The notes beneath the pieces were generated by a model. That model ran no database searches, was not told the origin of the DNA, and worked only from the letters and a program-made list of their open reading frames with translations. From the NCBI RefSeq assembly GCF_024362765.1, contig NZ_CP093302.1, positions 2,014,001 through 2,078,000 on the forward strand: a stretch of DNA of 64,000 nucleotides, read 5' to 3'. This DNA is from Alkalihalobacillus sp. LMS6 (GTDB taxonomy: Bacteria > Bacillota > Bacilli > Bacillales > Bacillaceae_D). The position numbers and the translations under genes are program-made. Positions 8,430 through 18,056 of this stretch are shown here, piece by piece (position 1 is the stretch's first letter; every line of letters begins with the position of its first letter).

Positions 8430-8750
8430 TTATAGGTGACCTGTCATTAAAACAAAGTAAGAACCTACAACAATAATGACCGCGATCGCAATGGCAAAAA
8501 CCGTATGTCCAATTTGCCATTTCCCATCTTTTCCTTCACCTATATGCATGAACATAAATAGCTGTACACCCATTTGAATAAAAGCGAAAGCGAAGATGAT
8601 AATCACTCGAATACTCCAAGCGAGATTTGTTTGTGACATTACCCAAACCGCAAGAAGTGTTAACACAATTGATAAAGCAAATCCAACAACGTGCTTCCAT
8701 GGAAATCCGTGGTCGTGGTCGTGCGATGACGCTTCATTTTGATTAGCCAT
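8430..8750 (-). CDS. qoxD: cytochrome aa3 quinol oxidase subunit IV
   Basis: This 106-residue protein has three transmembrane helices and the subunit IV signature GFALSIVLTLLAVW and QMGVQLFMFMHI. It is the last gene of qoxABCD and begins immediately after the qoxC stop. Subunit IV assists assembly of the heme-copper oxidase. The histidine-rich N-terminus (SSHDHDHGFPWKH) is seen in many Bacillus homologues. Confidence 0.93.
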   Translation of the reverse strand: MANQNEASSHDHDHGFPWKHVVGFALSIVLTLLAVWVMSQTNLAWSIRVIIIFAFAFIQMGVQLFMFMHIGEGKDGKWQIGHTVFAIAIAVIIVVGSYFVLMTGHL

Positions 8751-9365
8751 TTACATCCACTCCATTCCGAGCAAGTATACGCCTGTAAAAATGATTACCC
8801 AGATAACATCAAGGAAGTGCCAGTACAAGCTTGCGATAAAGAACTTCGACGTCGTTCGCTTCGTTAAACCACGCTGTTTAATTTGAATCATTAAAAGAAT
8901 CATCCAACCAATACCAATTGCAACGTGAAGACCATGCGTTCCTAATAAGACAAAGAATGCTGACCAATGTGCACTTGCTGATAAAGTTGCTCCTTCATGA
9001 GCGTAATGGACGAACTCATAAATCTCAAATCCTAGGAACCCAAGTCCAAGCAATAGCGTTAATCCAACCCAGATGAGCATTCGATTGACACGTCCTGCAC
9101 GCATTTCATGAATCGCTATGCCAGCTGTAAATGAACTTGTTAAAAGTAAGAACGTCATCGCTAGGACGAGATTAAGATCAAACAACTCACCTGACGTAAT
9201 CGCTGATGCATTTCGGTCAACTAATACAAAGTAAGAAGCGAAAAGCGTTGAAAACAAGGCGAATTCAGCGCCGATGAAAATCCAAAACCCAAGGATATTA
9301 TTTTTACCTTCAGCTGATTGATACTCTAGCGGCTGATTCGGATCAATTGATTCATTTGCTGCCAT
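8751..9365 (-). CDS. qoxC: cytochrome aa3 quinol oxidase subunit III
   Basis: The 204-residue protein has five transmembrane helices and the subunit III motifs LGFWIFIGAEFALFSTLFASY, HGLHVAIG and the final YWHFLDVIWVIIFTGVYL. It is membrane embedded and stabilises the catalytic subunit. It begins three bases after qoxB stops and abuts qoxD, so all four subunits are made from one message. Confidence 0.95.
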   Translation of the reverse strand: MAANESIDPNQPLEYQSAEGKNNILGFWIFIGAEFALFSTLFASYFVLVDRNASAITSGELFDLNLVLAMTFLLLTSSFTAGIAIHEMRAGRVNRMLIWVGLTLLLGLGFLGFEIYEFVHYAHEGATLSASAHWSAFFVLLGTHGLHVAIGIGWMILLMIQIKQRGLTKRTTSKFFIASLYWHFLDVIWVIIFTGVYLLGMEWM

Positions 9366-9368
9366 CGG

Positions 9369-11312
9369 TTACGCCTCCTTCGCTTTTTTTTCAGTTTCTT
9401 CAATTTCTTCAACACTTACATAATAACCATCGTTGTAATCAAACGAACGGAAAATCATACAAACAAAGATCGCAACACCACTCAAGATCGCTGGAATCCA
9501 CCAGCTAAATACGAGGGCAAACGATGCCGTAAACATGAAGAACGCCATCACAGGTCCTAGCCACGTATTGTTTGGCATATGAATTTTCTCGTAATCTGTA
9601 GAAGCATTTAAATCAATGCCTTTCTCTTTCATGTCCCAGAACGCATCTCTTTCGGATACTTCCGGCTGATGCGCGAAATTATAATGAGGAGGAATCGCTG
9701 ATGATGTTGCCCACTCGAGCGTACGACCATCCCACGGATCTCCTGTTGTATCGCGCTTCTCGTAGCGCCAGCTGTAGTAAATATTATAGACAAACAATGC
9801 GAAGGCAGCTGCCATCATAAATGCACCAATTGTCGAGATAAAGTTTAACGTAAACCAGCCATCGCCTTCTAAATACGTGTAAATACGACGCGGCATCCCG
9901 TCTAATCCTAAGAAGTATTGTGGGAAGAAACATACGTTAAATCCGATCATGAAGATCCAGAATACCCATTTCCCAATACGTTCGTTCATACGGTGACCAA
10001 ACATTTTTGGATACCAGTAGATTAAACCAGCAAAACATGAAAACACAGTCGCAGCAATTAATACGTAGTGGAAGTGAGACACTAAGAAATACGTATTATG
10101 ATACTGATAATCGGCCGCAGCCATTGCTAACATTACACCTGTTACACCACCGACAACAAAGTTCGGAATAAATCCTAATGACCAAAGCATTGGTGATGTA
10201 AAGCGAATCTTCCCTTTGTGTAGCGTAAACAACCAGTTAAAGATTTTCACCCCAGTTGGTACAGAAATCGCCATCGTTGTAATGGAGAAAAATGAGTTCA
10301 CTGCTGCACTGTTCCCCATTGTAAAGAAGTGGTGAACCCATACAAGGAAGCTTAAACCTGAGATCACGACAATGGATGCCACCATCGCATTGTAGCCAAA
10401 CAGTTTTTTACGAGCAAACGTTGAAATAATTTCTGAGAATATCCCGAAAGCTGGTAAGGCAACAATATATACTTCGGGGTGTCCCCATATCCAGAACAAG
10501 TTTGCCCAGAGCATATCGAGCCCTTCACCTTGCAAGGTAAAGAAATGTGTGCCAAACAGTAAGTCAAACGTCATCATCGCTAAAGCAACGGTCAATACCG
10601 GGAATGCTAATACGATGATTAGAGACGTAATGAAGACAGTCCATGTAAACATCGGCATCTTCATTAGCGACATGCCTTTTGTACGCATGCGTAAAATCGT
10701 TACAATAAAGTTAATTCCTGTTGCAAGCGTACCAATACCTGATAACTGAATTCCTAGTGCGTAATAGTTTTGCCCTACGCCTGGACTGAAATCATTCGAT
10801 GCAAGTGGGAAATAAGACGTCCAACCTGCTGACGGTGATCCGCCAATAATAAATGAAATATTAAAGAGTGCCATCCCGAAAAAGAACGTCCAAAAACTCA
10901 AGTTATTCAAGAATGGAAAGGCTAAGTCACGTGCTCCAATTTGTAAAGGAACAACCACGTTCATTAATCCGATCAAGAATGGCATTGCCATAAAGATGAT
11001 CATAATGGTTCCGTGTGTAGTGAAAATTTCGTTATAATTTTGACCACTTAAAAAATCTAGTTCTGGTGCAGCTAATTGAGTACGCATCATCATCGCGTCC
11101 ACGCCACCTCTAAAGAGCATTAGAAGTGCACAGGCAATGTACATAATCCCAATTTTTTTATGGTCAACTGTCGTAACCCAGTTATTCCATACGTACTTCC
11201 ATTTTTTAAAATATGTGAGGGCAACTACAGCGATTATACTAGTAAGCACAATTGAGATCTGCGCAACTAGGATAAACGGGTCACCCGTTACAATAAATTC
11301 ATCCCACCTCAA
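9369..11312 (-). CDS. qoxB: cytochrome aa3 quinol oxidase subunit I
   Basis: QoxB carries the low-spin heme and the binuclear heme-CuB site where oxygen is reduced to water with proton pumping. At 647 residues it matches B. subtilis QoxB closely. Ligands seen are His in FTTHGTIMI, the His-Tyr crosslink motif WGHPEVYI, the CuB pair VHHFF and the heme pair SHFHYVL. Translation probably begins at TTG 11312 behind GAGGGG, giving [15 protein letters not shown]. It follows qoxA by 32 bases. Confidence 0.96.
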   Translation of the reverse strand: MRWDEFIVTGDPFILVAQISIVLTSIIAVVALTYFKKWKYVWNNWVTTVDHKKIGIMYIACALLMLFRGGVDAMMMRTQLAAPELDFLSGQNYNEIFTTHGTIMIIFMAMPFLIGLMNVVVPLQIGARDLAFPFLNNLSFWTFFFGMALFNISFIIGGSPSAGWTSYFPLASNDFSPGVGQNYYALGIQLSGIGTLATGINFIVTILRMRTKGMSLMKMPMFTWTVFITSLIIVLAFPVLTVALAMMTFDLLFGTHFFTLQGEGLDMLWANLFWIWGHPEVYIVALPAFGIFSEIISTFARKKLFGYNAMVASIVVISGLSFLVWVHHFFTMGNSAAVNSFFSITTMAISVPTGVKIFNWLFTLHKGKIRFTSPMLWSLGFIPNFVVGGVTGVMLAMAAADYQYHNTYFLVSHFHYVLIAATVFSCFAGLIYWYPKMFGHRMNERIGKWVFWIFMIGFNVCFFPQYFLGLDGMPRRIYTYLEGDGWFTLNFISTIGAFMMAAAFALFVYNIYYSWRYEKRDTTGDPWDGRTLEWATSSAIPPHYNFAHQPEVSERDAFWDMKEKGIDLNASTDYEKIHMPNNTWLGPVMAFFMFTASFALVFSWWIPAILSGVAIFVCMIFRSFDYNDGYYVSVEEIEETEKKAKEA

Positions 11313-11344
11313 CGGTATATCCCCTCTCTTGCGCTTGATTCATC

Positions 11345-12319
11345 TTACTCATCATCCAACTCCACTTCGTACGTTTTATCTGTGTCAATTGGCTGAGTTA
11401 AGAGTGGCAGGTCAAACGCTTTTCCCTCTCTTGAATGAGGGCTGTGCGCTTCATAACCAAGCTCTGCTCGTTTTTCCAACGAGTATGTTGCGTCATATGC
11501 ATGATTAACGAATTCAAGATGTGTCGATGAGAACGTCATTTCTTCTGAATGACCAGGAACCATTAAGTGCATGTACTCCTCTTCAGATAACGACGGTGCG
11601 TTTTCTTGTGTTTCTTCAACCCACTCATCAAACGCTTCATCGGTTTGAGCTGTTACCGTAAACCGCTGTTCAGCAAACCCTTCACCTGTAAAGTTTGCGT
11701 TCCGACCTTCATATTGTCCAACTTCAGTCGCAGCGAGGTACAATTCTGTTTCCATACCTGACATCGCATATTTCTGTCCACCAAGCTGCGGTACCCAGAA
11801 TGAAGCCATGGCATCGGCAGAGGTCAATTTAAATAAAATTGGTCGATCTTCAGGAATGTTAATGTAGTTCACAGTTTCAATCCCTTGTTCTGGATAGCTG
11901 AAAATCCACTTCCAGTTTGCACTTGTTGCGTGAATTACAAGCGGTTCCTGCTGTGCATCGACTTCCTCAATTTCAGGCGCTTCTTCCAAACTGTAAATCG
12001 TCATAACAGTTGGAATAGATAAGATTGTTACAATGACAATAGGAATAATTGTCCAAATAAATTCGAGCTTATGACTACCTTCAATAGTAGGATCATAGTT
12101 GTCGTTATTTCCTCGATCACGATATTTAACAAGCATGATCGTTAATAGAACAAATACAACTAATACAATAAAAATCATAAACCATATTGATAGCCAGATT
12201 AAATCACTTTGCTGTTCAGCGACTGGCCCTTGTGGATCAAGTACCGTTAAACTTCCACAGCCACTCAGAAAGACAGCGACCATCGCTAACGAAATCCATT
12301 TAAAAAAAGAGGATGGCAT
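11345..12319 (-). CDS. qoxA: cytochrome aa3 quinol oxidase subunit II (lipoprotein)
   Basis: QoxA is the subunit II of a quinol, not cytochrome c, oxidase. The start at ATG 12319 gives 324 residues with a lipobox VFLSGC (Cys21), two transmembrane helices to about residue 105 and an outer cupredoxin domain. The CuA cysteine/histidine ligands expected in cytochrome c oxidases are absent: the corresponding loop reads GMETELYLAATEVGQYEG. The AAAGGTGAT site is 10-12 bases away, so an in-frame TTG or GTG slightly upstream could also be used. The C-terminal acidic extension is long. Confidence 0.95.
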   Translation of the reverse strand: MPSSFFKWISLAMVAVFLSGCGSLTVLDPQGPVAEQQSDLIWLSIWFMIFIVLVVFVLLTIMLVKYRDRGNNDNYDPTIEGSHKLEFIWTIIPIVIVTILSIPTVMTIYSLEEAPEIEEVDAQQEPLVIHATSANWKWIFSYPEQGIETVNYINIPEDRPILFKLTSADAMASFWVPQLGGQKYAMSGMETELYLAATEVGQYEGRNANFTGEGFAEQRFTVTAQTDEAFDEWVEETQENAPSLSEEEYMHLMVPGHSEEMTFSSTHLEFVNHAYDATYSLEKRAELGYEAHSPHSREGKAFDLPLLTQPIDTDKTYEVELDDE

Positions 12320-12580
12320 ACCCAATAATATCACCTTTCTTTTGGCATAATAAATTCATTGCGCGTTAACTATGTGAAACAATGAACGTGCAACTTAGAT
12401 GCTTCCATCCTACCACTTTCTTTAAGAAAATGGGGGAAATAACTTCTTGTGAACATAAATTATCATAAATTAGACAAAAAAAAGTTACGAAGCAGACACA
12501 TCTTTACCAAGACTTTCTTGTTAACGCAATCATGAAATACCCTTAATTGGCGAATAGTAAACGTAAGGAGGTGCTTTTCC

Positions 12581-12832
12581 ATGACAGAAGCGTATCTATG
12601 TCCGAAATGCAAAACAAACCGTACTCGTTTCCATCAAATTGACCAAGCGGCTTTACCGGTTAAATTAGATCCGAGAAGCGGTGAAATCGTAGAAACATTT
12701 GAGGAAGAAACGTTAACACCTATCCATATGCACTACAACGGGCCAGCTATTCGCATCCAGTGCGGCGCTTGTGGGCTAAATGAAGCAGAAGAAACATTTA
12801 TTGCTTTTGCGAAAAATAGCCCCCTTTCATAA
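12581..12832 (+). CDS. small zinc-ribbon-like protein
   Basis: An excellent AAGGAGGTG site precedes this 83-residue gene. Two CxxC pairs, Cys7/Cys10 (YLCPKCK) and Cys61/Cys64 (IQCGACG), are 50 residues apart and should bind one zinc. The spacer is acidic (EIVETFEEE). It diverges from the qox operon across 260 bases and ends at a terminator shared with the esterase gene. Homologues in bacilli are uncharacterised as far as I know. Confidence 0.75.
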   Translation: MTEAYLCPKCKTNRTRFHQIDQAALPVKLDPRSGEIVETFEEETLTPIHMHYNGPAIRIQCGACGLNEAEETFIAFAKNSPLS

Positions 12833-12836
12833 CAAC

Positions 12837-12872
12837 AAAAGAAGGCTTCGCATTATGCGATGCCTTCTTTTT
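12837..12872. terminator. bidirectional terminator
   Basis: AAAAGAAGGCttcGCAT pairs with ATGCgatGCCTTCTTTTT between two converging genes, with T runs on both strands. Confidence 0.85.
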
Positions 12873-12874
12873 AT

Positions 12875-14032
12875 CTATGAGACCAAGCGCGTCAACTTTT
12901 GCCACAACAGATACATACCCATACCATAAGCTTCTACTTCATCTTGAAGGGTATCCCCCTCATCCATTTCAACAACTTGGAACGGTTGAGAAACAAAGCC
13001 CCTTGATCCATTAAATGAAGCTTTTAAAAAATCGCTCACGTACTGCAGCGCATAATCTGCTCTGCCCATTACTTCATAAAAAGAAACAAACCCATGCATC
13101 GTACCTTTAAATCGGACCGCTTCGACGTTGTTTCCAGCATCATACAGTCGTTCAGCAAATGCTTCTCCCTCATCTCTTAGGGGATCAAATTCAGCTGTAG
13201 CAACAAGAGAATCAGGAAATCCACGTAAATCATCCATTAACAATGGAGAAACAAGAGGATTTAACCAGTCTTCTTCATTGGGCGTATAGGCTGAACGCGC
13301 TTTTTCCATGACAGAGCGGGATAGAAAATAATAGCCACTCGAGTAAAGATCTCTTGAAGCGAACGGAAGATCTTCAAACGTTGTTAATGGGTAGAGAAAT
13401 ACACCGCTATGCACGGAAAGATTACTTTCTTTTGCTTTCATGATAACCGAGGCAGCTAAGTTGCCTCCTGCACTATCCCCCACAACAGCAACTTGATCCA
13501 TATTTGCATCAAGCTCTGATGCATGGTTCATGACCCACTCTAATGTCTCAAAACTGTCATTTAAGGCAGTCGGAAAATGATAGCTGGGTGCAACCCGATA
13601 ATTCGGCGCCACGATAATCGCATTTGTTCGATTTGCAAGAGCTCGAAGAATATTATCATGGGTTTCAATATTTCCGTATCCCTCCATAAATGCACCACCG
13701 TGATAATAGACGATTACTGGATGAGGACCCGCTTGAACAGGAGAATACGTGCGAACGGCGATTTCCTCCCCATCACTTGTTTCCATTAAACGATCTTGCC
13801 GTTCAATAGTAGGCGCAACCGGGCGAACAAAGAAAGACGGCGTTGACAAGCCTTCAGGTAATAGTTGTTCATTGACTGCATGCAAGATAACGCCTGTTTT
13901 TAAAGGCACCTTACCTGCTTCTGTATAGCGCCATGATTGAATAACAACCATGGCAATAAGCAAACTCACAATTAGAACTAAGCTAAGAGAGCCGATAAAA
14001 AACAACACACGATGCTTTTTCGAACTGTTCAT
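12875..14032 (-). CDS. membrane-anchored alpha/beta hydrolase, HSL-type esterase
   Basis: The 385-residue protein starts with a single transmembrane segment (about residues 9-32), so the enzyme domain is probably outside the membrane. It has the hormone-sensitive-lipase motifs: HGGA oxyanion motif at 111-114, nucleophile Ser187 in VVGDSAGGNLAA, the Asp segment EFDPLRDEG and His in MHGFVSFY. It should cleave short-chain esters. A final 45-residue tail (EGDTLQDEVEAYGMGMYLLW) is beyond the core fold. It is probably a single gene. Confidence 0.88.
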   Translation of the reverse strand: MNSSKKHRVLFFIGSLSLVLIVSLLIAMVVIQSWRYTEAGKVPLKTGVILHAVNEQLLPEGLSTPSFFVRPVAPTIERQDRLMETSDGEEIAVRTYSPVQAGPHPVIVYYHGGAFMEGYGNIETHDNILRALANRTNAIIVAPNYRVAPSYHFPTALNDSFETLEWVMNHASELDANMDQVAVVGDSAGGNLAASVIMKAKESNLSVHSGVFLYPLTTFEDLPFASRDLYSSGYYFLSRSVMEKARSAYTPNEEDWLNPLVSPLLMDDLRGFPDSLVATAEFDPLRDEGEAFAERLYDAGNNVEAVRFKGTMHGFVSFYEVMGRADYALQYVSDFLKASFNGSRGFVSQPFQVVEMDEGDTLQDEVEAYGMGMYLLWQKLTRLVS

Positions 14033-14064
14033 AACCTTAATCCCCTTATCCTGTTAGCGTGAGC

Positions 14065-14592
14065 TTACACTTGCTTCCAATGAGAATCAATAAACGTATC
14101 GCGACCACTTTCTTCTCGGTCTTTTTTGTAGTGCTTTGGTTGCTTTTTATAAAAATCTTGATGTTCTGGCTCAGCCTCATAAAAAGTCATTTCAGGTAAA
14201 ATCGCTGTGACAATAGGCGCTTTAAATCGCCCACTTTCACTCAGTTGAAGCTTCGTTGCCTCTGCCCGCTCTTTTTGCAAATCGTTCGCATAAAAAATAG
14301 CGGTTCGATACTGACTTCCCCGGTCGTGAAATTGTCCGCCATCATCTGTTGGATCAATTTGCGGCCAATACAACTCTAACAGTTGATCGTATGAAAAACG
14401 TGTAGGATCAAACGCTATTTGCACAACTTCATAATGACCAGTCTGTCCGGTTTTCACTTGTTCGTACGTAGGGTGATCGGTTGTCCCGCCCATATAGCCT
14501 GAGACGATCGATTGAATTCCTGGCAGTTCGTCAAATGGTTGGACCATGCACCAAAAACAACCCCCAGCAAATGTTGCTGTTTCTATCGCCAT
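14065..14592 (-). CDS. msrA: peptide methionine-S-sulfoxide reductase
   Basis: MsrA repairs oxidised methionine in proteins using thioredoxin. The 175-residue protein has the catalytic Cys12 and a second Cys15 in FAGGCFWCM, followed by the family motifs GIQSIVSGYMGG, YEVVQIAFDP and DDGGQFHDRGSQYRTAIFY. No C-terminal resolving cysteine pair is visible, so recycling may involve Cys15 or an external thiol. It begins directly after the uvsE stop, an operon of two damage-repair genes. Confidence 0.95.
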   Translation of the reverse strand: MAIETATFAGGCFWCMVQPFDELPGIQSIVSGYMGGTTDHPTYEQVKTGQTGHYEVVQIAFDPTRFSYDQLLELYWPQIDPTDDGGQFHDRGSQYRTAIFYANDLQKERAEATKLQLSESGRFKAPIVTAILPEMTFYEAEPEHQDFYKKQPKHYKKDREESGRDTFIDSHWKQV

Positions 14593-15471
14593 TTACAACT
14601 CCCCTTCTCTTTCATCTTTTAGTGCCAATAGTGCTTTCTCTTTTGCTTTCGCTTCAATCATAACATCGACATCGACACCGTCAAGTACGCGTAATAATAG
14701 GTCAACATCTTCTTTTCGTAAATAGTCAGTATGCCTAGGATCGGCAGCGTGATCCCGACCTGAACTAATATGAACTTTTGGCTTGTCTGTCCACGTAGCA
14801 TGCACAGCTTGAAATAACGACTTTAATTCTTCTTCCTCTGTGTAAAAGCAGCGCTCATGGTGAATATCGAAGCATACCGATACCCCACATTGATCATGAA
14901 TATCTAATACGTCTTTTGTACAAAACGTTTTATCATCATTTTCTAATCGAATGGTCGACTGCAGCTCAGGCGAAAGCGTTTTAAACGTTTTAACAAAACT
15001 GGCTTTTGCCTTTTCTTTGTCGCCGTAAGCGCCTCCTGTATGAATGATGACATCCGTTCCACCGACCATGCTTAAAAAAGCGTAATGATACTCGAGATCT
15101 TTTATCGCATTTTCAACCACTTGTTTACGAGGAGAATTTAATACGGTGAACTGTGCTGGGTGCATAGAAAACCGCATGTTTGCTTCACACCCAATACGTT
15201 TGATATCAGTAAAAAGAGCTAGCACATCGTCATCGTTTTGCCAATCCCACTCCATTTCAGGATGAGTAGCGAAAGGAATGATTTCACTTGATAAACGAAA
15301 AAACAAGATTTGGTTCGCTCGATTCCATTCGACCATATCACGTACAAGATGCAAATTATGCAACGTTAATTCCTTGATCTTCGTCATGCCTTCATTTCTC
15401 ATCGTTTGTAAGCGACAGGTCCGCATTTTCACACCAAGCGTTACATTCAAACATGCATATCCAAATCTCAT
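14593..15471 (-). CDS. uvsE: UV DNA damage endonuclease
   Basis: UvsE nicks DNA on the 5' side of UV photoproducts and abasic sites and starts an alternative excision repair route. The 292-residue TIM-barrel protein opens with the diagnostic MRFGYACLNVTLG and has the metal-binding segments FRLSSEIIPFATHP, FSMHPAQFTVLNSP, IHTGGAYGDKEKAK, LENDDK, CFDIHHE and HISSGRDHAADPRHTDY. It is somewhat shorter at the C-terminus than the B. subtilis enzyme. It is cotranscribed with msrA. No LexA box was seen upstream. Confidence 0.94.
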   Translation of the reverse strand: MRFGYACLNVTLGVKMRTCRLQTMRNEGMTKIKELTLHNLHLVRDMVEWNRANQILFFRLSSEIIPFATHPEMEWDWQNDDDVLALFTDIKRIGCEANMRFSMHPAQFTVLNSPRKQVVENAIKDLEYHYAFLSMVGGTDVIIHTGGAYGDKEKAKASFVKTFKTLSPELQSTIRLENDDKTFCTKDVLDIHDQCGVSVCFDIHHERCFYTEEEELKSLFQAVHATWTDKPKVHISSGRDHAADPRHTDYLRKEDVDLLLRVLDGVDVDVMIEAKAKEKALLALKDEREGEL

Positions 15472-15495
15472 TCTAGCTGCTCCTCAAAAATTTAT

Positions 15496-15792
15496 TTAAA
15501 CGTCATCGTAAACAAATTCAATTTCGTCATATTTTCTACTATATTTAATTTTTACCGAATGATCATTAAAATACCATCCATCTTGTTCTTCTACAAAAAA
15601 TAAAAAACCGTCGATTTCTTTTTTCAGTAGCGGTTCCACCGGTTCAATTTGACTAATTCCAAGAGAGAAGCCACTTTGTAAAGAGCCACATCCACCGTAC
15701 CGTCCATACAATCGAATTGGAATAAGTGTTTCCTCTTCCCCAAATTCCTCTTTAAACCATGTAATTGCTGGTTTGGTTACTTCTACATTCAT
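15496..15792 (-). CDS. yneR: HesB/IscA-like protein, YneR type
   Basis: The 98-residue protein belongs to the HesB/YadR/YfhF branch of the iron-sulfur A-type fold, as B. subtilis YneR does: VTKPAITWFKEEFG, IRLYGRYGGCGSLQSGF and FFVEEQDGWYF. The C-terminal CGC motif of true Fe-S carriers is missing, so cluster transfer is doubtful. I choose ATG 15792 because AAGGAG is eight bases upstream; a GTG nine bases earlier touches that site. It is 24 bases before uvsE in the same direction. Confidence 0.85.
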   Translation of the reverse strand: MNVEVTKPAITWFKEEFGEEETLIPIRLYGRYGGCGSLQSGFSLGISQIEPVEPLLKKEIDGFLFFVEEQDGWYFNDHSVKIKYSRKYDEIEFVYDDV

Positions 15793-15921
15793 CTTCTCCA
15801 CTCCTTTATTGATGCTATTTTACCAGTAAACGATGAATTCGCACAAATATGATGTTCATTGTTTCTTTAATGCAACTTTGTTTCCTCTATGCATATTCTA
15901 TTTAAAAAAGGAGCAAATATA

Positions 15922-16032
15922 ATGTTAAAAAATCATACGACAGCTTATGTGCATCTTTTTTGTAAACTGAAATTACTATCAGAAAAACAACTAGAGCTGT
16001 ATAAAAACCAGTCATCGAGAAACGTGCTTTGA
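15922..16032 (+). CDS. small hypothetical protein (36 aa)
   Basis: A good AAAAAAGGAG site lies eight bases before the ATG of this 36-residue frame, which encodes MLKNHTTAYVHLFCKLKLLS and a basic, Gln-rich tail. It stands alone in an otherwise empty 300-base space and is followed by a strong terminator. I do not recognise it; existence rests on the ribosome site and terminator only. Confidence 0.45.
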   Translation: MLKNHTTAYVHLFCKLKLLSEKQLELYKNQSSRNVL

Positions 16033-16047
16033 AACAGCCGACTAGCT

Positions 16048-16102
16048 AAAAAGACTTATCAATCAAATGAGGGAGTCCCTCATAAGATGATAAGTCTTTT
16101 TT
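16048..16102. terminator. long bidirectional terminator
   Basis: AAAAAGACTTATCA pairs with TGATAAGTCTTTTTT, with an inner GAGGGAGTCCCTC hairpin. It ends both the small plus-strand gene and cheV. Confidence 0.85.
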
Positions 16103-16976
16103 AACCCTTTAAGAGCAATGAGTCAATGGTCTGCAAAAGTTCCTTAATATTCGGCTTTTCAACGTGTGCATCTACGCCAACTTGTTTTCCTTTGCGTTCC
16201 ATCACAGTAGCGTGTAAGGAAGAATAGGAAATAATGGGCAAACGATTCGTTGTTTCTCGTTCCCGTATTTTTTTCGTGAAATCAAGCCCATTCAAGATGG
16301 GCATGTCGATATCGGTTATACACAAGTGAATTCGGTCAGGAGACTTTTCGAGCGCGCGCAACGCCTCTTCTCCATTTTCGTAAATAGAAATGTTGTTGTA
16401 ACCCGCATCTTGTAGCGCCTCTGATGTAATGACTTGCATCGTTTGTGAATCCTCAATCAACATGAGTGAATAGGTTTTTCGCTCAGGGCGTTGCTTTTGC
16501 GAAAAATCGTCTTCAAAATGAGTAGGATGAATCCCGTGAATGACTCGTTCCACATCGAACAAATAAAGAATATCGTCGTCTTTAAACGTCACCACACTTG
16601 AAACAAACGCATCTTTGTCTTGAGAGAGGTCGGCAGGTACATACATGTCTTTCGCTTGAATCTGTTCAATTTTTGACACGTCTGTCGCTTTTAACGCAAA
16701 GGTTTTCTTCCCATGCTCAACTATAATAAAATAATTTGCTTTTTCTTCTTCTACTTGTAGAAGCTTGTACGTATTCAAGACCGGAATGCCTTGTTCTCGC
16801 AAGCGAATGACGCCTTCAACAATCGTATGTTGATTCGGTGATGGATGAATTGGCATCGGTCGAATAATTTCTTTTATTTTTAATACATTTAACCCATACC
16901 ACTGTTGATTTAAAGTAAAAACAAGAATCTCTTGACTAAACACTTCCTCTGGCGTCGTAAAAATCGATAGGGTCAC
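16101..16976 (-). CDS. cheV: chemotaxis coupling/adaptation protein CheV
   Basis: CheV joins a CheW-like coupling domain (first ~140 residues, EILVFTLNQQWYGLNVLKIKEII) to a response-regulator receiver with the phosphorylated Asp in CITDIDMPILNG and the later Lys in VEKPN. It links chemoreceptors to CheA and takes part in adaptation. I prefer GTG 16976, nine bases after GGGAG, giving 291 residues; ATG 17000 would leave only about a 14-base leader after the likely sigma-D promoter and has no ribosome site. Confidence 0.93.
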   Translation of the reverse strand: MTLSIFTTPEEVFSQEILVFTLNQQWYGLNVLKIKEIIRPMPIHPSPNQHTIVEGVIRLREQGIPVLNTYKLLQVEEEKANYFIIVEHGKKTFALKATDVSKIEQIQAKDMYVPADLSQDKDAFVSSVVTFKDDDILYLFDVERVIHGIHPTHFEDDFSQKQRPERKTYSLMLIEDSQTMQVITSEALQDAGYNNISIYENGEEALRALEKSPDRIHLCITDIDMPILNGLDFTKKIRERETTNRLPIISYSSLHATVMERKGKQVGVDAHVEKPNIKELLQTIDSLLLKG

Positions 16977-17020
16977 GATATTCAACTCCCGTACAAACAT
17001 GAATGATAGCTTCTTATACT

Positions 17021-17048
17021 ATATCGGTTAAATACAGTACGATTTTTA
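17021..17048 (-). promoter_or_regulatory. probable sigma-D promoter of cheV
   Basis: On the minus strand TAAA (17045-17048) is followed after 16 bases by ACCGATAT (17021-17028), close to the sigma-D consensus TAAA-N15-GCCGATAT used by motility and chemotaxis genes. It is placed just upstream of cheV. Confidence 0.65.
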
Positions 17049-17981
17049 TAGTTCAGGCTTTATTTTCGCAACGACCTTCTGTTTGAAATTTTCGCTACAG
17101 AATCCGTTTAACTCTTGATCGCTATAATAGCGGCTTAATTGTTCCAATAAATGAGGAAACTTGCTTGCATTTTCTAAGCCTTCTATATGTTGATTGATTC
17201 CGTCGAAATCTGACCCGAACCCAATATGTTGAATTCCCCCTAGACTACCGATGTAGTCTATATGTGTGAGTAAATCTTGAATCGTTGCACCAGTTTCATC
17301 TTTTGTAAATTTCGGAAAAAAGACGATGCCGATAAATGCATCTTTTTTTATTAAGGCCTTTATTTGATCATCACGCAAATTTCGATCGTGTGGACAAACT
17401 GTATAACTATTTGAATGACTTGCAATCGTCAGACGCGAGCGTGGCAACACGTCCCAAAAAGCCGCTATGCTTAAGTGAGAGACATCGTTGATGATTTGAT
17501 GCTCATTGTTTAACGCGAGTATTTCTTCGCCAAATGCCGTTAACCCAGCCCCTCTTTTTTCACCAATTCCATCTGCACAGGCATTTGTTCCGTTCCACGT
17601 TAAGCCAATAGATAGCACCCCTTGTTCATACAACCATTGTACCTTACCTACATCGTGACCAACTGCATCCATTCCCTCAACTGTTAAAACTGCTCCAATT
17701 TCATTTTCTTTCAATTGCTCAATATCTGCTAATGAACGTAGATGCACCATTTGTGGATGACTTAAAACGCGCTCATAAAATTGATTCACTTGTCGCTGTA
17801 CAACGGAGAATTTATCTTCCATCGGAACCGTATCTGGTATCCAAATTGCGAAAAATTGTACCTGAACTCGTCCTTTTTTCAAGTTTTGTATATTCGTATC
17901 GAGTGCCCCATCTTCAAAAGAAAGCGACGGTTGTTTCCACAACTTTAACAATGCGTCACAATGCGTATCGATTACTTTCAT
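17046..17981 (-). CDS. membrane dipeptidase family (M19) peptidase
   Basis: The 311-residue TIM-barrel enzyme has the renal-dipeptidase metal ligands: His/Asp in VIDTHCDALLK near the start, the bridging Glu in TVEGMDAVG and His residues in NDVSHLSIAAFWDV and IASHSNSY, then GSDFDGI. It should hydrolyse dipeptides, including those with D-residues. It is transcribed in the same direction as cheV but cheV appears to have its own promoter in the gap. Confidence 0.9.
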   Translation of the reverse strand: MKVIDTHCDALLKLWKQPSLSFEDGALDTNIQNLKKGRVQVQFFAIWIPDTVPMEDKFSVVQRQVNQFYERVLSHPQMVHLRSLADIEQLKENEIGAVLTVEGMDAVGHDVGKVQWLYEQGVLSIGLTWNGTNACADGIGEKRGAGLTAFGEEILALNNEHQIINDVSHLSIAAFWDVLPRSRLTIASHSNSYTVCPHDRNLRDDQIKALIKKDAFIGIVFFPKFTKDETGATIQDLLTHIDYIGSLGGIQHIGFGSDFDGINQHIEGLENASKFPHLLEQLSRYYSDQELNGFCSENFKQKVVAKIKPEL

Positions 17982-18056
17982 CGTATCACCTTTCTATCAT
18001 CTGTACATATGATAAACCAATTGTACCTGTTGTTAGCCTAGAAGGAGGGTTCTAAT

